Of a DNA stretch of 64,000 nt, positions 50,274-60,113 are shown piece after piece. Numbering within the stretch: the first letter of the stretch is position 1; each line of letters opens with the position of its first letter. The notes under the pieces were generated by a model. The model had not been told where the DNA came from and ran no database searches. It worked only from the letters and a program-made list of their open reading frames with translations. Origin of the DNA: a virus; IMG/VR virus record IMGVR_UViG_3300015360_000036, positions 1-64,000 of that record. One strand, 5' to 3'. Position numbers and translations under genes: made by a program.

Positions 50274-52133
50274 ATGACAAAAAAACAACCAGCTAAAACG
50301 CCAGTAAAGAAACCATCAGAAAAGGCTAAGAAGCCAACTAAACGTCTTCTTTCTGAAGAAGAATTGGTTGTTGAAGAGGTTCCAGTTGTTATGGAGACTA
50401 TCAATCCTTTTAGTGTTAAAGAGTATCCTGATTTCAAAAAGGAATTAGAACTTTCTGAATTTGAAAAAGCTAAGATTAAGAAACTAGAAGAATTTTTCAG
50501 TTTTGAGAAACCACAATCATTTAATATGCCTAAATTAAATCTTGATGCAAAAGCTTATCCAAATAATGATGAGTATATAAACATTCCAGGTGCTCATGAT
50601 ACACAAAAATGGTTAGAAACAGTTAAGGCAATTTATACAGCAGAACAAAATGGACAAGCTAGGGAGTACTTTTTACCTAAGATTACTTCTGGTTGGGGAC
50701 CAACTGAAAAATATGACTTCTTAAATTGGTTGAAGTTCTACGAAGAAAACGCTCATCTAAAGTACAAAACTGCTCAACAGCAATGGTACGAGAATGACCT
50801 TCCTGGGTACATTTTACCTTATAAAACAGATCCTGCAAAGCAAGATATTCATGTGGGTGGTCGAGATATTGACTATGCTCGTGAAGCTATCGTTAGCGAA
50901 ATGCCTGTTGCTGAAAAGAAAAGAATTATTGAGAACCAAAGAAGAAAAATAGTTGGTAGACTTGATTCAACAGAAAAGCTATTAAGATCTGAAGAGGGTC
51001 AAATGTTAGCTGGTAAAGAATTTGAAACACTTATTGAAGTAATTTATGCACTTAAGAAAAAGTTGCAATTAGTTAATAAGATAAGCACATCAACGAAATT
51101 ATATGAAGATATGATTGTTCGTGAAGCTAATGTTTTAAACAAAAATGGTTTTACTAAAGCCGCTAATGTTTTATATAAATTTGCCGATGAAACTGCCAGT
51201 AAAAATGCAATACCAAGCGCAGCCGAGCCAGCAAAAGAACCTGCTCTTGCTGCAACTCCACCAGCTCCACCAGCACAACCAAGTGGTGCTCCTGGTGGTT
51301 TACCAGCGACACCACCAGGCGTAGCTCCAAAATCAGAAGGAATTAATAATTTCTTAAGTAATTTAGATACAAGTAAAATTACTGAAAAAGACAAGCAAGC
51401 TGTAGAGGATGAGCTATTTGTTGAAGATCATGAAGGTGAATTAATTGTTGAAGCTCAAGAAGCTCCATTACCAGAACCAGTTGCACCGCCAGCAGCACCA
51501 GTAGAAAACCCTATTGAAGTTGAAGAGCCAGTTTCTGAAGCTCTAGTTGATCCAGCAATAGAACCAGAAGACACTGTAACAGAAGATACAACTGAATCTT
51601 TGAAAGCAAAAAATTTCGATGCAATGATTGGGCGCGCATTAAGCAATCTTAAAATAGACGATGTTGTTGCTAAGCTTGAAGATTTGGCTAAGGTATTCAA
51701 AACAAGAGAAATTCCAAGACAATTATCAATCATAGATATGATGCTTGATAGTTTAGGATTAGCGTCTTTTTTCCCTTCTCTTTCAGAAGCTACAAATAAG
51801 GCTTTGGAATCAAATAACTATATCTCTACTCGTGTTGAAGATGTTCTATCTAAACTTCGTGGTAGCATGAAGACAAATGATATTGATTTAAAAAATGGGG
51901 AAGGCGAAAAAGCCCAATCACCTGAAGTTGAAGGAATGAAAGCTAGCCTTAAAAATAAAGAAGATAAAGAGAACAGTAGGAAAGAGATGAGAAAGAATTT
52001 GGCAGATGAGGCTTTAGAAGACCAAACTAAAGAAACGCCAGATGTAGAAATCGATGAAGATTTAGCTCCTGAAACTCCTCCAGCAGAAGCGCCAGTCGCA
52101 CCACCAGCATTTCCACCTAAACCAGCAGTATAA
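50274..52133 (+). CDS. Large virion-like protein with Pro/Ala-rich linkers
   Basis: 619 residues. The N-terminal 25 residues are basic (KKQPAKTPVKKPSEKAKKPT). Residues about 40-310 look folded, with aromatic-rich motifs (ITSGWGPTEKYDFLNWLKFY). The rest alternates Pro/Ala/Glu-rich linkers with short helical segments (EDLAKVFKTREIPRQLSIID) and ends PPAFPPKPAV. Such features fit a scaffold, neck or minor capsid protein. It is translated 4 nt after the putative small terminase. Confidence 0.65.
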   Translation: MTKKQPAKTPVKKPSEKAKKPTKRLLSEEELVVEEVPVVMETINPFSVKEYPDFKKELELSEFEKAKIKKLEEFFSFEKPQSFNMPKLNLDAKAYPNNDEYINIPGAHDTQKWLETVKAIYTAEQNGQAREYFLPKITSGWGPTEKYDFLNWLKFYEENAHLKYKTAQQQWYENDLPGYILPYKTDPAKQDIHVGGRDIDYAREAIVSEMPVAEKKRIIENQRRKIVGRLDSTEKLLRSEEGQMLAGKEFETLIEVIYALKKKLQLVNKISTSTKLYEDMIVREANVLNKNGFTKAANVLYKFADETASKNAIPSAAEPAKEPALAATPPAPPAQPSGAPGGLPATPPGVAPKSEGINNFLSNLDTSKITEKDKQAVEDELFVEDHEGELIVEAQEAPLPEPVAPPAAPVENPIEVEEPVSEALVDPAIEPEDTVTEDTTESLKAKNFDAMIGRALSNLKIDDVVAKLEDLAKVFKTREIPRQLSIIDMMLDSLGLASFFPSLSEATNKALESNNYISTRVEDVLSKLRGSMKTNDIDLKNGEGEKAQSPEVEGMKASLKNKEDKENSRKEMRKNLADEALEDQTKETPDVEIDEDLAPETPPAEAPVAPPAFPPKPAV

Positions 52134-52143
52134 TTGGAGATGA

Positions 52144-52911
52144 ATGAAACTTCGTGAATTACTCCAAACATTAGAGCAAGTCCATCAAAAGATAGGTTGC
52201 TCTAAACCATACATCTGCGGTGGTACTCCAAGAGATAGATTTATGTCTAAGCTAGCTAATATAGCAGACATAGATCTATGTACTGGAGATAAAACTATTG
52301 ATTACTTATCAGAGGAATTCGCAAAAGTTCTTATGACTAAGTACAATATCACTAGAAAAGTTATGGATGATGGTCATAGCACTGCTTATATTGGAAATCT
52401 GAAAATGGATTTTTCATCCAATTTCAATGCCCATAATATTGTACCTATTTTAGGTAAAATGGGCATTGCAACTCCAACGGAATTGCAAAAAGAAATGTTC
52501 AGCAGAGATTTTACTTGTAATGCTATGTTGTTAACCTTAGATCTTAAATCTTTATTAGATCCAACTAATAAGGGTTTCAAAGATATTAAAGATAAAACAA
52601 TTAGAACTTGCTTAAGTCCAGAAATAACATTAACAACAAATAAGAATAGAGTTGTAAGAGCAATATATTTGGCATGTAAATTGGATTTCAACATTGATAG
52701 ATCAATAATTGATTTAGTTTCTAGAAACCCAGAACTTGTAAGAATATCAACTGAAAAATCTATGGCTGAAAAATTAAACAGTGCTTTTACAAGTGATCCA
52801 GATAAAGCAGCTTCATTAATTACGCAAATGAATATTTGGAATCATATAATTATTACTGAAAAAATTTATCCATATTATATTAAGCGTGGAAATGTAACAA
52901 ATGTCAAATGA
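52144..52911 (+). CDS. CCA-adding-like nucleotidyltransferase, C-terminally short
   Basis: 255 residues. The pol-beta-type head domain is clear: YICGGTPRDRFMS, then ADIDLCTGD with the DxD metal site, then FSRDFTCNAMLLTLD, and DPTNKGFKDIKDKTIRTC. The long C-terminal body of bacterial CCA enzymes (about 400 residues in all) is mostly lacking. The full enzyme repairs tRNA 3' ends. Here it lies inside the morphogenesis cluster, so it may act on tRNA or on another RNA. GGAG SD 5 nt before the ATG. Confidence 0.85.
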   Translation: MKLRELLQTLEQVHQKIGCSKPYICGGTPRDRFMSKLANIADIDLCTGDKTIDYLSEEFAKVLMTKYNITRKVMDDGHSTAYIGNLKMDFSSNFNAHNIVPILGKMGIATPTELQKEMFSRDFTCNAMLLTLDLKSLLDPTNKGFKDIKDKTIRTCLSPEITLTTNKNRVVRAIYLACKLDFNIDRSIIDLVSRNPELVRISTEKSMAEKLNSAFTSDPDKAASLITQMNIWNHIIITEKIYPYYIKRGNVTNVK

Positions 52912-53425
52912 TAAATTAGCCTATTATGGTGGCACAGAAAAACCAACCCCAAAAAAGACTAAATATAAAGCTGAACCTGCTTTGGTAGTTCAGCCAAGAT
53001 TCAAAGAACCTTTCTATAACAATTACGATTTATACGAAACAGAAGGTGTAGATGGTGCTCCTAAGCATGGACCAGGCGCCAGCTTATATCAAAATATGGA
53101 CAAGTATGATAGCGTAGATGATTTCAAGAAGAAGAAAAAGAAGATAAAAGACAAGTATAAGGCTGATGATTCTTGGATTCAGCCTGATGGTTCTATAACG
53201 AAAACGAAAAAAGCAAATAAAATAGCTAGAAGAATGGCATTGATGTCAATACTTACAAAAATGGCTATTGACTTTCCAATAGATGAACAAATTTCAGAAT
53301 CGATCGATGGAGAAGGTGTTGCTGGAAATACATCTCTTATTGGTGGGATGTTAAGTAGTAATGAGACTGTTCCTGATGAAGATAAACCATACGATTTGAT
53401 ACTAAAAAATGAATTTGTTGAATGA
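52901..53425 (+). CDS. Hypothetical virion-region protein
   Basis: 174 residues, overlapping the CCA-like gene by 11 nt. A basic, disordered middle (KKKKKIKDKYK) follows a Pro/Tyr-rich start, and the C-terminal third is acidic (FPIDEQISESIDGEG, then ETVPDEDKPYDLI). Probably a minor structural or assembly protein; unrecognised. Confidence 0.6.
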   Translation: MSNDKLAYYGGTEKPTPKKTKYKAEPALVVQPRFKEPFYNNYDLYETEGVDGAPKHGPGASLYQNMDKYDSVDDFKKKKKKIKDKYKADDSWIQPDGSITKTKKANKIARRMALMSILTKMAIDFPIDEQISESIDGEGVAGNTSLIGGMLSSNETVPDEDKPYDLILKNEFVE

Positions 53426-53492
53426 TAGAATAGAACAATTGCGCCTTTTTCTACATATAGACGCATATAAACATAAAGCCTAGAGGTACGTA

Positions 53493-54488
53493 ATGCCATT
53501 ATTTGAAACTGATGAACTTGAAGTAAATGATATGCAGGACTCTGTAATGCTTGCTGATGGACCAAAAGACCATAAGCATGATGACGAACATGGTGAACTG
53601 TTTGTACAGGAAATGCTTGAGGGAATGCCAGAATTAAAACATGAACATGACAGTGAACATAGTCATGAACACGAAGGTATGCCTAGTATTGTCGTTGATC
53701 CTACTGAACAGGGTAATGCTGATATTGAAATTGAAATTCATGTAGGTGATTTACCAGGCGCACCACCTGGAACAACTCATCCTGAAATTGTCGTTGAAGA
53801 CAAAGAGCATGAAGTTGATGAAAAATCTGAAGCTGATGATAATGAGGCTCGTAAAAGCAAGAAAAATGATAAATGGGATTGGGCGTCAAAAGGTGCTACA
53901 GGTTTCGTTGCTTGGATTAAAGATAGAATTAGCTCTATTCCAAAACATTCTGGATATGATTCTGCTGGTTTAGAAAGAGCCGTAGCTTATCTTGATAAAT
54001 TAGATTCAGAAATTTCTAAAGCCATGAGACTTGATTTAGAAGGTGAGTTAGATGCTAATAAGATTGAAGCTGTAAGATCTGAAATCGATGAAGGTATCAG
54101 TAGACTTAATGAAAGATTAGATAAAGTAAGCAAGAGCAAAAAAGCCAAAAGAAAAGGCAAGAAGGCGTCTGAAGAAGAGCTTGGTATGATCAAAGAGGCT
54201 CAAAAAGTTACTGGTGTTCAAGGTGTTTATGTAACTGTACCACTTCTTATTTCAAGAATTGCCAGAGTCTGTATTAATGGCATGGTTTCTGGTGGTCATG
54301 ATATTGAAGATATCTACAGCAAACAAGTTGAGAGATACAAACTAACTCCTCGTGAAAGAGCTGAGACCATGCAGCTTCTAGCTGACATGGGCTTTGCATT
54401 ACGTCAAGATAGAGGTTACTTGGAAGATGAAGACGTTGATTTCTCAAGCAGCGACAATATGGATATGGCTGCTAACTACAAAGGATAA
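53493..54488 (+). CDS. Virion-like protein with His/Glu-rich metal-binding N-terminus
   Basis: 331 residues. Residues about 25-60 are rich in His, Asp and Glu (DHKHDDEHGE, then KHEHDSEHSHEHEG), suited to hold divalent metals. An acidic linker leads to a coiled-coil segment (about residues 160-225) with a Lys-rich patch (KSKKAKRKGKKASEEE). A C-terminal helical domain (YVTVPLLISRIARVCINGMV) follows. The gene is close to the terminase and portal, so it may be a scaffold, protease or decoration component. GAGG SD. Confidence 0.65.
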   Translation: MPLFETDELEVNDMQDSVMLADGPKDHKHDDEHGELFVQEMLEGMPELKHEHDSEHSHEHEGMPSIVVDPTEQGNADIEIEIHVGDLPGAPPGTTHPEIVVEDKEHEVDEKSEADDNEARKSKKNDKWDWASKGATGFVAWIKDRISSIPKHSGYDSAGLERAVAYLDKLDSEISKAMRLDLEGELDANKIEAVRSEIDEGISRLNERLDKVSKSKKAKRKGKKASEEELGMIKEAQKVTGVQGVYVTVPLLISRIARVCINGMVSGGHDIEDIYSKQVERYKLTPRERAETMQLLADMGFALRQDRGYLEDEDVDFSSSDNMDMAANYKG

Positions 54489-54490
54489 AT

Positions 54491-55132
54491 ATGTCTAAGT
54501 ATACAAGGCACCAATCAGTAATATCTAGAAACGCAGATGATGTCGATGGTGAAGATCATTGGTTGAAACAATTTGAAAAAAGTCTTCAAAAAGAGGCTGT
54601 TCAACCAAAAAGAACTGATGACTCATTGTTTAATCAAATCAATTCAATTATGAATGGTAGTAAAGCAAAATATCCTTCAGTACAATCTGCTGTCGATGAT
54701 ATGCAACAAAGAAGCGGTCTAACAGCTTATCTAGAAAAAGTTAAAATGTCTGGGACAGAAGAAGTAACTAAGAAAGTTGCCTCTGAAGGTAAACCCGTAG
54801 AAAAAGACATGACACCTTCAGTTATTAAAAAGTTTCCTTCAATAAAGAAGACTTTTGAAAACTATATTAGGGAGTCAAAAGGGAATTTACCAATCCCAGC
54901 AATCATTTCGCATATCAGATCTATTCATCAAAGGGATGTATCTGATTCCAAAGATTGGGATGAGGATAATCTTATAAGGTTTGTAAGTTCATTAAACTTA
55001 AGAGCTAAGAAAGAAAATGCCGAAAATTTCCACAACAACGATACTTTGGGCACAAGAGATAGAGGCAATGCATCAGACATTGACATCTCTAATACTGATG
55101 CGTTTAGCGGATTAAATCCAGTTAAGTTCTAA
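54491..55132 (+). CDS. Hypothetical virion-region protein
   Basis: 213 residues, charged and helical. Motifs include DHWLKQFEKSLQKEA and VIKKFPSIKKTFENYIRESK, with a C-terminal RDVSDSKDWDEDNLIRF helix. It ends with a disordered Asn/Asp-rich tail. AAGGA SD; followed 6 nt later by the large terminase. Possibly a packaging or portal cofactor, but this is only position. Confidence 0.6.
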   Translation: MSKYTRHQSVISRNADDVDGEDHWLKQFEKSLQKEAVQPKRTDDSLFNQINSIMNGSKAKYPSVQSAVDDMQQRSGLTAYLEKVKMSGTEEVTKKVASEGKPVEKDMTPSVIKKFPSIKKTFENYIRESKGNLPIPAIISHIRSIHQRDVSDSKDWDEDNLIRFVSSLNLRAKKENAENFHNNDTLGTRDRGNASDIDISNTDAFSGLNPVKF

Positions 55133-55138
55133 TAAAGC

Positions 55139-57001
55139 ATGAGTGATAGTAAATATTTATTTGAAGAATTAAAAAATCAGTTGTTAATGCTCGATCCAGT
55201 AAGTTTCGTTGAGAGATATTTAACACTAGATGGTAAGAAGTTTAGTTTACATAATAATGGTTATAAACCATTTGCAGATATTTATAGGTATATTGGAATC
55301 AAGGCTTTAGAACCAACAGCAAAACCAGTTATACTTGTAAAAGGTCGTCAGGTCGGAGGAACAACTATGGCTGGTGCTCTTGAAATGTATTTCATGGGCT
55401 CCGGCATTTTTGGTGTTGGCAATAATCCACCTATTAGAGTTATTCATGCATTCCCACAGCTAGAGCTTGCCGCAGCTTATTCTAAGACCAAATTAAATTC
55501 TATGATTCTTTCATCTATTCAGACAGGTGACGGCAAGCCTGGTTCAAAATCAAAATCATACATGCAAAGTTTGCTTGATACATCAAGCGCAACAAATGAT
55601 TCATTACATTTCAAACAATTCATTAATGGCAATCATATTTGGATTGAATCAACAGGATTAGATGCAGATAGAATCATGGGTCGTACTGCTGATGTTATCT
55701 TTTTTGATGAAGTTCAGAAGACCACTGGTCAAGCTATTGGTAATGCCTTAAAAATTCTAAATACTGCTAAATATGGCAGATCATCTAAAGGCGTACAAGT
55801 ATTCTTCGGAACACCACGTCGTAAAGGATCAGATTTCCATAAAATGTGGCAGAGTTCTTCTCAACAATACTACTACTTAGGCTGTGAGAGTTGTAAAAAA
55901 CATTTTCCGCTTTACACTCCTGGCTCTGATGAGTGGGAAAAAATTTGGTTACATGGATTTATTGTCAAATGTACTCATTGTGGTTTTGAACAAGATAAGC
56001 GCCAAGCTGCTGAGCGTGGTAAATGGGTCGGACTAAAAGATCCGGGTGATGAGGATTGTAAAATGATTGGATTTCATATCAATCAAATATACATGCCTAC
56101 TTTTACTAAAGAAGACTTAATGAGTGAAAAGCCTGGAACTCATCCAATCAATACTGAGAGAACTTTTCAAAATGAAGTTCTTGGAGAGTTTTTCCAAGGT
56201 GATACTAGCCCAATAACTCCAGAAGAAATTAGAGAAAATTGTGCAGACATAGGTAGAAAATTTCGTAGTGGAATTGCACCAGGCGAAGAACAAATGGTCG
56301 TATTAGGAATAGATTATGGTGCTCGTGCTGATGCTGAGCAAATGGCTAATCCAGAATCTAGTACTGTAAGAGGGCAATCATATAGTACTGCCGTCATCCT
56401 TACTGCAAAAGGTCCGGGTTTATTATCTATTGAGTTCGCAACTAAGTTTAAACGTAATGATCCTGAAAGTAAAAAAGGTCTTATAGATCAGCTAATGAGA
56501 AAATACAGCATTGATTTAGCTGTAGGAGATATTGGTTATTCTAATGACTTTTCAAATACACTTCATAATGAATATGGTGATAGGTATTTAGTATCCAGAG
56601 CGCATTCTAAAGTTAATGATCATGTTAAATTTAGACAAGATGCATTTCCTAAAGAAATAGTATTCGAAAGAGATTACTATATTGCTGAGCTTTATGAGAA
56701 AATTAAAAGAGGAATGATTAAATTTCCTTTTGGTGATTATGAAAAGTTAGCATGGCTAATTGAGCATTGCGCTAGCATGGAAATCAAGCCATCTATTTCT
56801 AAAACTGGAGACCCTACAATACATTATATTAAAGGAAGTACACCAAACGACGGTTTCATGGCTTTGCTTAATGCTTACATTGCTTATAAGTTTTTGGTTA
56901 GTAAGGGATTCACAAATAACAACCCATTACTACAAGAACAATCATTTAAGGATAAGAATAAGCCATTAATTTTGACTGGTTACATTAAAAGAAGGATGTA
57001 A
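55139..57001 (+). CDS. terL: Terminase large subunit
   Basis: 620 residues. The ATPase has Walker A KGRQVGGTT (residues 68-76), Walker B DVIFFDEVQKT near residue 185, and coupling motif FFGTPRRKGSDF. A zinc finger (CESCKKHF with CTHCGF) sits near residues 245-285. The RNase H-like nuclease follows: VLGIDYGARAD near residue 390 and VGDIGYSNDF near residue 463. It cuts concatemers and pumps DNA through the portal. It is placed before the portal gene, as in many tailed phages. The SD is weak. Confidence 0.96.
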   Translation: MSDSKYLFEELKNQLLMLDPVSFVERYLTLDGKKFSLHNNGYKPFADIYRYIGIKALEPTAKPVILVKGRQVGGTTMAGALEMYFMGSGIFGVGNNPPIRVIHAFPQLELAAAYSKTKLNSMILSSIQTGDGKPGSKSKSYMQSLLDTSSATNDSLHFKQFINGNHIWIESTGLDADRIMGRTADVIFFDEVQKTTGQAIGNALKILNTAKYGRSSKGVQVFFGTPRRKGSDFHKMWQSSSQQYYYLGCESCKKHFPLYTPGSDEWEKIWLHGFIVKCTHCGFEQDKRQAAERGKWVGLKDPGDEDCKMIGFHINQIYMPTFTKEDLMSEKPGTHPINTERTFQNEVLGEFFQGDTSPITPEEIRENCADIGRKFRSGIAPGEEQMVVLGIDYGARADAEQMANPESSTVRGQSYSTAVILTAKGPGLLSIEFATKFKRNDPESKKGLIDQLMRKYSIDLAVGDIGYSNDFSNTLHNEYGDRYLVSRAHSKVNDHVKFRQDAFPKEIVFERDYYIAELYEKIKRGMIKFPFGDYEKLAWLIEHCASMEIKPSISKTGDPTIHYIKGSTPNDGFMALLNAYIAYKFLVSKGFTNNNPLLQEQSFKDKNKPLILTGYIKRRM

Positions 57002-57022
57002 ATCAATAGAAATACTTATTTT

Positions 57023-57051
57023 TTGCTGTTATATTATTTATTGTGTATAGT
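57023..57051 (+). promoter_or_regulatory. Possible promoter for the portal gene
   Basis: TTGCTG (57023-57028), a 17 nt spacer and TATAGT (57046-57051) match sigma-70 at four and five of six positions. It lies in the 71 nt between terminase and portal. The resulting leader would be short, with a GAGG SD before ATG 57073. Confidence 0.5.
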
Positions 57052-57072
57052 GGTATAGTAAAATGAGGTTTC

Positions 57073-60039
57073 ATGACAGCACAAAAGAAGTCTAAATCCG
57101 AACAATATTTAGAAAATAGGTCTACAGTTCCACAAGTAAGCGCATTAATGGCGCAAGGCGTATCGCATGTTCGTAGGGATGGTATATCAAACGAAGTCGA
57201 TCAAGGCTTATTCAGAGATGGCTCTGGACCAACAGTCAAAGATAACGGATTAACAAGCAATTCAAATGTTTTGGCTTCTGTAGGTATCAAGAAAACTGCA
57301 CAAGTTGTAAGCGGTGGAGGCTATAGGGGCGCTGGTGATACTGTTAAACAGGCACCAGAAGTCTATTCACCATTATGGTTAAACAGTAACTTAAACTTAC
57401 CTCGTGATAGAGCTACCATCAATGCCTGGTGTCGTAGCTTTTATGCTTTAAACCCATTTGTACATAACGCTATTAACTTACATAGTACTTATCCAATAAG
57501 TAAGTTAAACATTAAATGCGCAAATAAAGATATAGAGAAGTTTTTCAATGATATGATTGAAGAAATTGATCTAATGAACATTTGCGTACAGATAGCACAA
57601 GAATATTGGCTACTAGGAGAATCATTCGTTTACGGAGAGCTTGATGAAAGTAAAGGTAAATGGAGTAGACTATTAATTCAAAATCCTGATTATATGATTG
57701 TTAAACGTACTGTAGTGGCTAATGAGCCTATAATAATGTTACGTCCAGATGAAAATCTAAAAACAATTGTAAAATCGAATAAACCAGCCGATATTGAACA
57801 ACGTAAACAATTAAATCAGCACATTATTGATTCAGTTAAGCGTGGCGAAAATATTCCATTAGATAACTTTCACGTCTCACATCTTGCTCGCAGAATCAGT
57901 CCTTACGAAATTAGAGGGACTGGTCTTCCTGTATGTATTTTTAGACAATTAATGCTCTTTGACAAGCTCCGCGAATGTTATTCGACTGATTGCGAGGTTC
58001 TAACAGATAGTGGGTTTAAGACAATAGATCAATTAGTTCATAAGACAACCTCTATTTCAATCAACCCTAACTATGTTAATGGTATTGAATTAGATGAGGA
58101 CGGTCAAGTATCATCTGTTCTTACTATGAAGGAAGATTTTAAAGTAGCTTGTGTAAATCAAGAAACAAATGAGATAGAGTATCATAAGCCAATTGAATTA
58201 CATATGTCGAAATATAATGGCAAAATGCTACATTTCGAAGGTAAAAAAATTGATACACTTGTTACACCAAATCATAAGATGTGGACTAAAGAGCAAACAA
58301 ATGGTAAGTGGGGAGAAATGAAAAAAATTCCCGCCTCTAAAATGTTAGAAAAGAAAAAATATTGGAAATTTAATTCCAAATCAAAATATGTTTCAAATGA
58401 CCATCCTGAAACAATTAGTGTTTTTGGATTTGATGTACCATCAGAATTATATATGAAAATTTTAGGATATGTAGTTTCGGAAGGTTGTATATATGAAAAT
58501 TTTGAAAATGGCAGATATGATACAAAAATTTTATTAAATCAACTTACATCAAGTGATTGTTTTGATGATATGAAGTCATCTTTTGAAGAATTTGCTAAAA
58601 GTTTAAACAAAAAAGCTACTTCTTATATTTCTACAAAAGGTTCTGGATATTCTAAAAATACTCCAAAGGAAAAATGGGAAAGCTGTATTCATGGGAAAGA
58701 TTTAACACAATATTTTAAAAATGAAATTGGTGTTAATGGCTCAACTATATCTCATGATAAACATTTGCCACGCTGGGTATTAAATTTATCACCCAATCTT
58801 CTAAAAATACTTTTAAATTCTTTATTGTTAGTTGATGGTTCAGAGTCTACAAGCAAATATGGGACTGATTCAAAATCTTTTAAGTATTCTACAATATCAA
58901 AACAATTGGCAAACGATGTCTATGAGTTAGTTTATAAATGTGGATATGTTCCAAATTTATGCGTATCTACTGCTAAAAAATCAGATGGTAGAATGGTGAC
59001 AGAATATATTGTATTATGGTCATCAACTGATTATGGTAATGAGCCATTGGTTTATACTGGTACAAAAAATGGGGGTGGTGCCTCTGTTAAAGAAATAGAT
59101 TATGATGGTGTAGTATGGTGTTTTGAAGTACCTACTGGTTTATTTATTACTAGAAGAAATGGCAAGATTTCTATTAATGGAAATAGTAAATATGCTCAGG
59201 CAGATAACATGATCAATCCTCTTACATTAGTAAAGATTGGTACTGAAGGAGCAGATGGTCAACATCCAGGGTTTGCTGATCTTGAAGCTTGGAGAGCTGT
59301 ATTCGAAGAAGCTCAATATGATAAAGATTTCAAAATCTTTACTCATCCAGGCGTAACCGTTGAAAGAGTAGGTTATGGTGCTGGTATCTATGACATTTCA
59401 GGTGATATTACTCAAATCATCAAAGAAATTTATGTAGGTTTACAAGTACCATCTGCATTGATGGATGGTGGAGCTGATACTACCTATGCTAATGCTGGTG
59501 TAGCTTTGGACGTATTACGTCAACGTTATATGCAATTCAGAAATATGATGTCAACTTGGTTAAAGAGAAAAGTTTTTGCACCAATTTCTAAGATCCAAGG
59601 CTTTTATGATTATTCTGGTGGTGAGAAACAATTAATTGTGCCAGACATTGACTGGAATCATATGGCTTTGTTTGATGCTGGTGACTATATTACAAATCTA
59701 GTGGCATTAACACAGGGTGAAGATGGTGCCAAAAGAGCTTCACTTCATACACTATATAGATCTATGGGTCTTGAGTTTGAAGATGAAGTTAGAAAGATGC
59801 GTAAGGAAACCATTCAATTAGCTATTGGCGCTAAGGAAAAGATTGCATTGGCATCTATGGATCTTAATGCGCTTCGTGCTCTTGATGAAGATGATGAAAT
59901 TCCAGAGCCAAAAGCGAATGCAGAGGGTGGAGCAGGAGGCTCGCCACCAGTTCCTGGTGAAGCACCACCAGGCGGTGAACCAGCATTACCTGGATTGGAT
60001 ATGGGTCTATCACCAGATGGACCTCCACCAGCACCTTAA
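57073..60039 (+). CDS. Portal protein interrupted by an intein
   Basis: 988 residues as encoded and 585 after removal of the 403-residue intein. The N-extein has portal-like segments (RDRATINAWCRSFYALNPFV, then NIKCANKDIEKFFNDMI). The C-extein contains MINPLTLVKIGTEGADG and ISGDITQIIKEIYVGLQ, typical of large-phage portals, and a Gly/Pro-rich end. The intein lies between Glu301 and Ser705, joining KLRE to SKYAQADNMINPL. Portals form a dodecamer at one head vertex through which DNA passes. Without splicing no portal should form. Confidence 0.92.
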   Translation: MTAQKKSKSEQYLENRSTVPQVSALMAQGVSHVRRDGISNEVDQGLFRDGSGPTVKDNGLTSNSNVLASVGIKKTAQVVSGGGYRGAGDTVKQAPEVYSPLWLNSNLNLPRDRATINAWCRSFYALNPFVHNAINLHSTYPISKLNIKCANKDIEKFFNDMIEEIDLMNICVQIAQEYWLLGESFVYGELDESKGKWSRLLIQNPDYMIVKRTVVANEPIIMLRPDENLKTIVKSNKPADIEQRKQLNQHIIDSVKRGENIPLDNFHVSHLARRISPYEIRGTGLPVCIFRQLMLFDKLRECYSTDCEVLTDSGFKTIDQLVHKTTSISINPNYVNGIELDEDGQVSSVLTMKEDFKVACVNQETNEIEYHKPIELHMSKYNGKMLHFEGKKIDTLVTPNHKMWTKEQTNGKWGEMKKIPASKMLEKKKYWKFNSKSKYVSNDHPETISVFGFDVPSELYMKILGYVVSEGCIYENFENGRYDTKILLNQLTSSDCFDDMKSSFEEFAKSLNKKATSYISTKGSGYSKNTPKEKWESCIHGKDLTQYFKNEIGVNGSTISHDKHLPRWVLNLSPNLLKILLNSLLLVDGSESTSKYGTDSKSFKYSTISKQLANDVYELVYKCGYVPNLCVSTAKKSDGRMVTEYIVLWSSTDYGNEPLVYTGTKNGGGASVKEIDYDGVVWCFEVPTGLFITRRNGKISINGNSKYAQADNMINPLTLVKIGTEGADGQHPGFADLEAWRAVFEEAQYDKDFKIFTHPGVTVERVGYGAGIYDISGDITQIIKEIYVGLQVPSALMDGGADTTYANAGVALDVLRQRYMQFRNMMSTWLKRKVFAPISKIQGFYDYSGGEKQLIVPDIDWNHMALFDAGDYITNLVALTQGEDGAKRASLHTLYRSMGLEFEDEVRKMRKETIQLAIGAKEKIALASMDLNALRALDEDDEIPEPKANAEGGAGGSPPVPGEAPPGGEPALPGLDMGLSPDGPPPAP
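57976..59184 (+). mobile_element. Intein with LAGLIDADG homing endonuclease in the portal gene
   Basis: Residues 302-704 of the portal frame. Block A starts with Cys1 (CYSTDCEVLTDSGFKTIDQL) and block B has LVTPNHKMW. The two endonuclease motifs are ILGYVVSEGCI near the middle and LLNSLLLVDGSES. Blocks F and G are VWCFEVPTGLFITRRNGK and ISINGN, followed by Ser+1. The penultimate residue is Gly instead of the usual His. The DOD endonuclease can copy the element into intein-free portal alleles. Confidence 0.93.
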
Positions 60040-60113
60040 TATACTTAGAATCAATTAGTATTTATGTATAATCTTGTATTGTTTACGAATTGAATATAAG
60101 TGAAGGGTTTACT

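Noticed and set aside
50974-52171. Long minus-strand ORFs rich in Ala, Gly and Ser opposite the virion gene
   Set aside because: They mirror the Pro/Ala-rich codons of the + strand gene and have no SD or protein-like composition.
55139-57001. Search for an intein in the large terminase
   Set aside because: The terminase is collinear from Walker A through the nuclease motifs with normal spacing; no block A or G was seen.
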